Shown: positions 59,703 through 64,000 of the stretch, piece by piece
Position numbering within the stretch: position 1 is the stretch's first letter
How the letters are laid out: each line of letters opens with the position of its first letter
Assembly: GCF_013032855.1 (NCBI RefSeq)
Contig: NZ_WQDA01000001.1
Location: 689,501-753,500, forward strand
Reading direction: 5' to 3'
DNA length: 64,000 bases
Origin: Ruegeria arenilitoris
Lineage (GTDB): Bacteria; Pseudomonadota; Alphaproteobacteria; Rhodobacterales; Rhodobacteraceae
The notes under the pieces: generated by a model
Databases searched by the model: none
Told to the model about the DNA's origin: nothing
The model's input: the letters and a program-made list of their open reading frames with translations, nothing else
Made by a program: the position numbers and the translations under genes

Positions 59703-61055
59703 TCAGTGACCCAGCGCGCCCATCTGTTGCGGCAGGTACAGAACCACGATCGGAACCAGAACGATCAGCGCCAGGCGGAAGATGTCGGCCACCCAGAACG
59801 GGGTCACGCCGCGAAAGATCGTGCCAGTCGAGACGTCGCCCACCACGCCCTTCAGGATGAACACGTTCAGGCCCACCGGCGGGGTGATCAGCGAAATCTC
59901 GGTCACCACCACCACGACGATGCCGAACCAGATCGGGTCATAGCCCAGCGAGGTCACCAACGGGAAGAAGATCGGAACCGTCAGCAGCAGCATCGACAGG
60001 GATTCGAACACGCAGCCCAGGATGATGTAGATGCCCAGAATCATCAGGATCACCACGAAGGGTGCCACGTCATAGGCGGTGACCATTGCGATCAGCGCCT
60101 CGGGCAGGCCGGCCAGGTTGATGAAATTCGAAAAGATCTGCGCGCCGATCAACACCGCAAACAGCGCGGCGGCGGTAAAGCAGGTTTCCTTCAGCACCTC
60201 AAAGGTCGATCCCACGGTCAGCCCGCCGCGGAACAGCGCGATCAGAAAGGCGCCGGCGGCGCCCATGCCTGCGGCCTCGGTCGGCGAAAAGGTCAGGTTC
60301 AGCGGTTCGAAATCGAGCACGCCGTACAGCCCGCCGATCACCAGGAAGAACAGCAGCAGCACCGCCCAAACGGACCCCAGCGCGCTGATGCGCTCGCCCC
60401 AGCTGGCGCGTTCACCGGCTGGTCCGGCCTGAGGGTTGCGCCACACGGTCCAGCGCACGGCGAACAGGTAGAACAGGATGCCCAGAATGCCGGGGATGAT
60501 GCCGGCCATGAAAAGCTTGCCGATCGAGGTTTCGGTCAGCAGCCCGTAGATGACCAGGATGACAGAGGGCGGGATCAGGATGCCCAGCGTGCCGCCGGCC
60601 GCGATCGAGGCGGTCGACAGTTCGTCGGAATACCCATAACGGCGCATCTGCGGCATCGCGACTTTGGACATTGTCGCGGCGGTGGCCAGCGACGATCCGC
60701 AGATGGCCGAAAACCCGCCGCAGGCCGCGACGGTCGCCATGGCGATTCCGCCGCGCATATGGCCCAGAAAGGCGTTGGAAACGGCGTAAAGCTCGCGCGC
60801 CATGCCGCCCTTGTTGACGAACAGGCCCATCAGGATGAACAGCGGTACGACCGACAGGCCGTAATCCTGCGCGGTATCGGTGATCTGGCGGCCGACCATC
60901 GACATCGCGGCCTTCAACCCGCGCTCGTCAAAGATCGAGCCGCCGCGTTCATAGGCAAAGCCCAGCGTGCCGACCAGCCCCATGGCAAAGACGATGGGCA
61001 GGCGCATCAGCACCAGGATCAGGACAAGGGCAAATCCGATGAGGGCAGCGGTCAT
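59703..61055 (-). CDS. TRAP transporter large permease (DctM family)
   Basis: 450 residues, about twelve helices. Family stretches include GLSVVPLFILMGLFVNKGG, CGGFSAICGSSLATAATM, GTLGILIPPSVILVIYG and EISLITPPVGLNVFIL. The ATG at 61055 overlaps the DctQ stop by 4 bp; the long frame further upstream is a shadow of DctQ. It lies between a binding protein and paaZ in a phenylacetate locus. Confidence 0.9.
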   Translation of the reverse strand: MTAALIGFALVLILVLMRLPIVFAMGLVGTLGFAYERGGSIFDERGLKAAMSMVGRQITDTAQDYGLSVVPLFILMGLFVNKGGMARELYAVSNAFLGHMRGGIAMATVAACGGFSAICGSSLATAATMSKVAMPQMRRYGYSDELSTASIAAGGTLGILIPPSVILVIYGLLTETSIGKLFMAGIIPGILGILFYLFAVRWTVWRNPQAGPAGERASWGERISALGSVWAVLLLFFLVIGGLYGVLDFEPLNLTFSPTEAAGMGAAGAFLIALFRGGLTVGSTFEVLKETCFTAAALFAVLIGAQIFSNFINLAGLPEALIAMVTAYDVAPFVVILMILGIYIILGCVFESLSMLLLTVPIFFPLVTSLGYDPIWFGIVVVVVTEISLITPPVGLNVFILKGVVGDVSTGTIFRGVTPFWVADIFRLALIVLVPIVVLYLPQQMGALGH

Positions 61056-61558
61056 TGAGTGGATTCCGTCAGGGTCTTGGGGGCAAACAGGTACAGCAGT
61101 CCGGTGATGATCATCACCACGGCGGTGATCGCCACCGACGCAGTGATGAACCAGCCGACGAGGTAGGTCGGGATGCTGAGGTATTCGGTGACATCGCCAT
61201 AGTCGCGGGCGCGTTCGGCCAAAATCCACACGCGCTGGACCGGCCAATACAGCATGGCGCCGCTGAGGATATAGATCACAGCATCGCGCAGGCGGCTGAG
61301 CCGCAGGCGGTGGAAGATGCCGTCGGTCAGGTCCACGGCGATATGCCCGTTGGTGACCGAGATGATGGGCAGCACCGAGAACACCAGAACAGCCATCAGG
61401 ATGCGCGTCAGTTCGGTGGCGGCCTCGATCGGCGCGTTGAAGACCGACCGCAGGATCACGTCGCAGAAGGTCATCACCATCAGGATGAACAGGGCCGTGC
61501 AGGCGACGATCACCGGCAGGACGCTGGCGCGCCGTACAAGCTGGATGAGAGGGGTCAT
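61052..61558 (-). CDS. TRAP transporter small permease (DctQ family)
   Basis: 168 residues with four helices. The segment VLPVIVACTALFILMVMTF leads into FCDVILRSVFNAPIEAATE, the usual DctQ N-terminal signature, followed by SVTNGHIAVDLTDG. Second gene of a binding protein-DctQ-DctM operon; a hairpin separates it from the binding-protein gene. Confidence 0.88.
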   Translation of the reverse strand: MTPLIQLVRRASVLPVIVACTALFILMVMTFCDVILRSVFNAPIEAATELTRILMAVLVFSVLPIISVTNGHIAVDLTDGIFHRLRLSRLRDAVIYILSGAMLYWPVQRVWILAERARDYGDVTEYLSIPTYLVGWFITASVAITAVVMIITGLLYLFAPKTLTESTQ

Positions 61559-61584
61559 CGGGGGGCTCCGGAAGGGGCTGGCTG

Positions 61585-61604
61585 GGGGCGGCCAGTGCCG
61601 CCCC
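61585..61604 (-). terminator. Attenuator hairpin after TRAP binding protein
   Basis: GGGGCGGC-CAGT-GCCGCCCC, perfect 8-bp stem, in the gap between the binding-protein stop (61615) and the DctQ start (61558). No U-run; likely sets a higher level of binding protein than of membrane subunits. Confidence 0.6.
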
Positions 61605-61614
61605 GCATCAGGGA

Positions 61615-62634
61615 TCAGTTCGAGGACATTTCCGACTTGATCATGTCATAGGCGGCTTGCGCATCGACGCCGGCTTCGTTGACTTCGGCAATAACCTTGG
61701 CGTGCACGTCCTCGGCGATCGTCGAGAACTTCTCCATGTCCTCAGCACCGGCTTCGTGGATCGCATTGCCCTCGGTGCTTTGGGTCGCATCACGACCGAT
61801 GGCGTCGATCTCGTCCCAGATCTTGCCGATCTCACGGCTCAGCGGTTCGCCGAACACGTTTTCTTCCAGCGCTTTCTGGATGTCCTCGGGCAGGTCGGCG
61901 AAGGTGTCCTCGCTCATGATGAAGGCAAACGACCCGCGATATAGGCCGCCCGGCATCTCATAGACGTTCGGGGCCACTTCGGTCAGCTTGAAGCCCTTCC
62001 GCGATTCGAACGGCATGACAACGCCGTCGGCGGCCTTCGAGGCCAGTGTTTCATAGACCTTGGGGGCCGGAACCTGGATACCGGTCGCACCCAGCGCAGT
62101 GCCTACGTCGCCACCGACGCCACCGGGGATCCGCACCTTGAGGCCCGAGATCTGGTCCATCGAGGTCACCGGGCTGCTTGTGTGCAGCTGGGCGGGGCCG
62201 TGGGTGTGCAGGGCAATGACCTTGACGCCGCGGTGTTCGTCGGCGGCCTTCAGGTATTTGTCGTAAGCGCGCCAATAGGCGACCGAGGCGGCCTCGGCCG
62301 AGCCTTCATAGCCCGGCAGTTCGATCAGTTTGGTCGTCACGAAACGGCCCGGCTGATAGCCGTGGAAGATGATCGACGCATCCGCCGCGCCGTCCATGAT
62401 CAGGTCCATCTGGGCCGGGGGCGGGGCGATGCCCAGCTTCAGCTCGGCGGTCACCTTGCCGTCGGTGGCCTCTTCGACCATCTCGACGAATTTGGGCCAC
62501 ATCTTGGCGTTGATCCCGTGGGTGGGCGGCGCCCAGCTGGAAATCGTCAGGGTGTAATCCGCCGCAAATGCCACGCTGCCCGACACTGCCAAGGCAGCCG
62601 TCGCCAACAGCGTTTTGATCCCGTTGAGTTTCAT
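61615..62634 (-). CDS. TRAP transporter substrate-binding protein (DctP family)
   Basis: 339 residues with a Sec signal peptide (about 1-24, SGSVAFAA) and DctP-type core: YTLTISSWAPPTHGINAKMW, SGLKVRIPGGVGGDVGTALG with the ligand-binding Arg near 163, and AADGVVMPFESRKGF. GGAGGAGG precedes the ATG at 62634. It heads the leftward TRAP-paaZ-paaX unit, so the expected ligand is phenylacetate or another aromatic acid; inference from context. Confidence 0.87.
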   Translation of the reverse strand: MKLNGIKTLLATAALAVSGSVAFAADYTLTISSWAPPTHGINAKMWPKFVEMVEEATDGKVTAELKLGIAPPPAQMDLIMDGAADASIIFHGYQPGRFVTTKLIELPGYEGSAEAASVAYWRAYDKYLKAADEHRGVKVIALHTHGPAQLHTSSPVTSMDQISGLKVRIPGGVGGDVGTALGATGIQVPAPKVYETLASKAADGVVMPFESRKGFKLTEVAPNVYEMPGGLYRGSFAFIMSEDTFADLPEDIQKALEENVFGEPLSREIGKIWDEIDAIGRDATQSTEGNAIHEAGAEDMEKFSTIAEDVHAKVIAEVNEAGVDAQAAYDMIKSEMSSN

Positions 62635-62746
62635 GACTGGTTTCCTCCTCCAAAACATGAGTCACAAATGCGTTAATGGTCCTTTTTGTAACCATCAACC
62701 GGCCGAAAGCCCGGATTCGGCGCTTCGTCGGAGAAATTTATTGACC

Positions 62747-62758
62747 AACCGTTCGGTT
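62747..62758. promoter_or_regulatory. Operator-like dyad in the paa divergent region
   Basis: AACCG-TT-CGGTT lies between the leftward TRAP/paaZ unit and the rightward paaG/paaI unit, 43 bp before the paaG start. The symmetric AACCG/CGGTT form resembles TetR-type sites reported for PaaR regulators; PaaX is encoded nearby. Could control both directions. Confidence 0.45.
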
Positions 62759-62800
62759 AATGCAAGAAGAATATCGAAACGAATGCAAAGCGAGCGGCCC

Positions 62801-63586
62801 ATGAGCGATACGATTCTTGCGCAGCGGCGTGGAAATTATGTGGAAATCACTCTCAACCGCCCTGATCGCCTGAACAGCTTCACCGAGGAAATGCACCATG
62901 CCCTGCGCCGCGCCATCGAAGGCGCGCGCGATGAGGGCGCGCGGGCGATCCTGCTGACCGGGGCCGGGCGCGGGTTCTGCGCGGGGCAGGATCTGGCCGA
63001 CCGTGACCCGTCGAAAATGGACGGCCCGCCGGATCTGGGCCACACGGTGCGCACCTTCTATGCACCGCTGGTGCGGTTGATCCGGTCGCTGAACTTTCCG
63101 GTGATCTGCGCGGTCAATGGCGTGGCCGCGGGCGCGGGTGCCAATCTTGCGCTGGCCTGCGATATCGTGCTGGCCGCCGAGTCCGCGAAATTTATCCAGT
63201 CCTTCGCCAAGGTCGGGCTGATCCCCGATACCGGCGGCAGCTGGCACCTGCCGCATCTGCTGGGCGAGGCGCGCGCCAAGGGGCTGGCCCTGACCGGCGA
63301 GCCCTTGATGGCGAAGACGGCCGAGGACTGGGGCCTGATCTGGAAAGTCCTACCCGATGCCGATCTGATGGCCGAGGCGCGCGCGCTGGCCGAACGCCTG
63401 TCGAACGGCCCGACGCTGGGCCTGGGTCTGACCAAGCAGACCATCCACGCCGCGGCGACCAACAGCCTGACCGTTCATCTGGAGATCGAGGCCGACGCCA
63501 TGAAGACCTGCGGTGAATCCGCCGACTATGCCGAAGGCGTCGCGGCCTTTCTGGAAAAGCGCAGCCCGGAGTTTCGGGGCAAATGA
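62801..63586 (+). CDS. paaG: Phenylacetyl-CoA epoxidase product isomerase PaaG (enoyl-CoA hydratase family)
   Basis: 261-residue crotonase. Oxyanion-hole segments are GAGRGFCAGQDLADRD near 55 and NGVAAGAGANLALACDIVL near 105; the catalytic Asp lies in GLIPDTGGSWHLP near 133, as in PaaG. It isomerises ring-1,2-epoxyphenylacetyl-CoA to oxepin-CoA, the substrate of PaaZ. The ATG at 62801 gives the standard N-terminus; ATG at 62783 would add six residues. Overlaps paaI by 4 bp. Confidence 0.9.
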   Translation: MSDTILAQRRGNYVEITLNRPDRLNSFTEEMHHALRRAIEGARDEGARAILLTGAGRGFCAGQDLADRDPSKMDGPPDLGHTVRTFYAPLVRLIRSLNFPVICAVNGVAAGAGANLALACDIVLAAESAKFIQSFAKVGLIPDTGGSWHLPHLLGEARAKGLALTGEPLMAKTAEDWGLIWKVLPDADLMAEARALAERLSNGPTLGLGLTKQTIHAAATNSLTVHLEIEADAMKTCGESADYAEGVAAFLEKRSPEFRGK

Positions 63587-64000
63587 GCATGACGCCGAAA
63601 GAACGCGCCGAAAAGGCCGCCGCCGCGATGTGGGCGCAGGACCATGCCTCGAAATGGGCGGGGATGGAACTGGTCGAGGTCGACGAGGGCACCGCGACGC
63701 TGGCGCTGACCGTGCAGCAGCACCATTGCAACGGGCACGGGATCTGCCATGGCGGCGTGACCTTCATGCTGGCCGACAGCGCCTTTGCCTTTGCCTGCAA
63801 CAGCCGCAACCAGTCGACCGTGGCCCAGCACAACGTGATCAGCTATGTCGCGCCGGGCCGGCTGGGCGACCGGCTGACCGCCCGCGCGACCGAACAGAGC
63901 CTGACCGGCCGCAGCGGCATCTATGACGTGACCGTGACCAATCAGGACGGCCAAAAGATCGCCGAGTTCCGGGGCTTTTCCCGCGCGACCAACGGCACTC
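63583..64000 (+). CDS. paaI: Phenylacetyl-CoA-pathway thioesterase PaaI (3' end outside window)
   Basis: Hot-dog fold acyl-CoA thioesterase; 139 codons visible, close to the full length of about 140-155. Active-site region HHCNGHGICHGGVTFMLADS near 48 has the HGG motif and catalytic Asp. Start overlaps the paaG stop (ATGA). PaaI rescues CoA from dead-end hydroxyphenylacetyl-CoA. Downstream paa genes (paaABCDE, paaK) are likely to follow outside the window. Confidence 0.9.
   Translation, partial: MSMTPKERAEKAAAAMWAQDHASKWAGMELVEVDEGTATLALTVQQHHCNGHGICHGGVTFMLADSAFAFACNSRNQSTVAQHNVISYVAPGRLGDRLTARATEQSLTGRSGIYDVTVTNQDGQKIAEFRGFSRATNGT

Noticed and set aside
56816..59860. A 1014-codon open frame on the plus strand opposite paaX and paaZ
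   Set aside because: It is the mirror of high-GC coding sequence: Arg/Gly/His/Gln-rich, with no domain, and it runs across the gap between two clearly real minus-strand genes.

Overview
The window reads as chromosomal DNA of a marine-type alphaproteobacterium of the Rhodobacterales (Roseobacter group). The GC content is high, operons are dense with 4-bp ATGA overlaps, and the gene families are typical of that group: hmu haem uptake next to its own ExbB-ExbD-ExbD-TonB set, TRAP transporters, dihydroxypropanesulfonate and sulfopyruvate genes, an MttB-family methyltransferase, a dimethylglycine-dehydrogenase-like flavoprotein and a paa cluster. No rRNA and no CRISPR array is present. The only RNA gene seen is a tRNA with anticodon CAT (Met) near 54.1 kb. 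The genus is an inference.

Host layout, left part. 0-3 kb: sugar ABC permease (5' end outside the window), single-domain ATPase and xylose isomerase. 3.1-5.4 kb: GST-like protein and cupin, divergent from a LysR regulator. 5.4-14.1 kb: an iron/haem module, with a leftward TonB energising operon and haem receptor and a rightward hmuSTUV, separated by an iron-box-like TGA-N9-TCA site. 14.4-18.1 kb: a betaine-type ABC importer whose permease carries an unusual N-terminal membrane/coiled-coil extension. 18.1-25.4 kb: two different ureohydrolases, an MttB-family methyltransferase, a GcvT-fused flavoprotein and a LysR, which look like an uncharacterised methylated-amine/guanidino-compound route.

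25.4-35.6 kb: a LacI regulator with twin operators, a TRAP importer, HpsN/HpsO/HpsP, a Usp protein, ComD/ComE and an FMN hydroxyacid dehydrogenase. Together these could carry 2,3-dihydroxypropane-1-sulfonate through sulfolactate and sulfopyruvate to sulfoacetaldehyde. 35.5-40.2 kb: a frameshifted dipeptidase, an OprB-like porin, a DUF3299-type protein and an amidohydrolase.

40.44-54.15 kb: a 13.7-kb integrated element bounded by a 45-bp duplication (one mismatch) of the 3' end of tRNA-Met. It encodes a tyrosine integrase, two small HTH proteins, a primase-like protein, an SF3 helicase, a P27-like small terminase and an HK97-like capsid protein with small neighbours. It also carries an outer-membrane protein, a lipoprotein and a tightly overlapped leftward cargo operon with a GIY-YIG-like protein. 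No large terminase, portal, protease, tail or lysis gene is visible. This composition fits a phage satellite that brings its own small terminase and capsid better than a complete prophage, and it is the strongest candidate here for an undescribed system. Several cis-elements inside it were found by eye: twin 20-bp dyads between int and xis, 23-bp repeats near both ends, an iteron-like non-coding block after the helicase and a dyad before the cargo operon.

54.2-64 kb: a Baeyer-Villiger monooxygenase/hydrolase pair, then a phenylacetate locus (PaaX, PaaZ, PaaG, PaaI) with an embedded TRAP importer. PaaI runs off the window end. All homology statements come from recognising motifs by eye; no database search was run.
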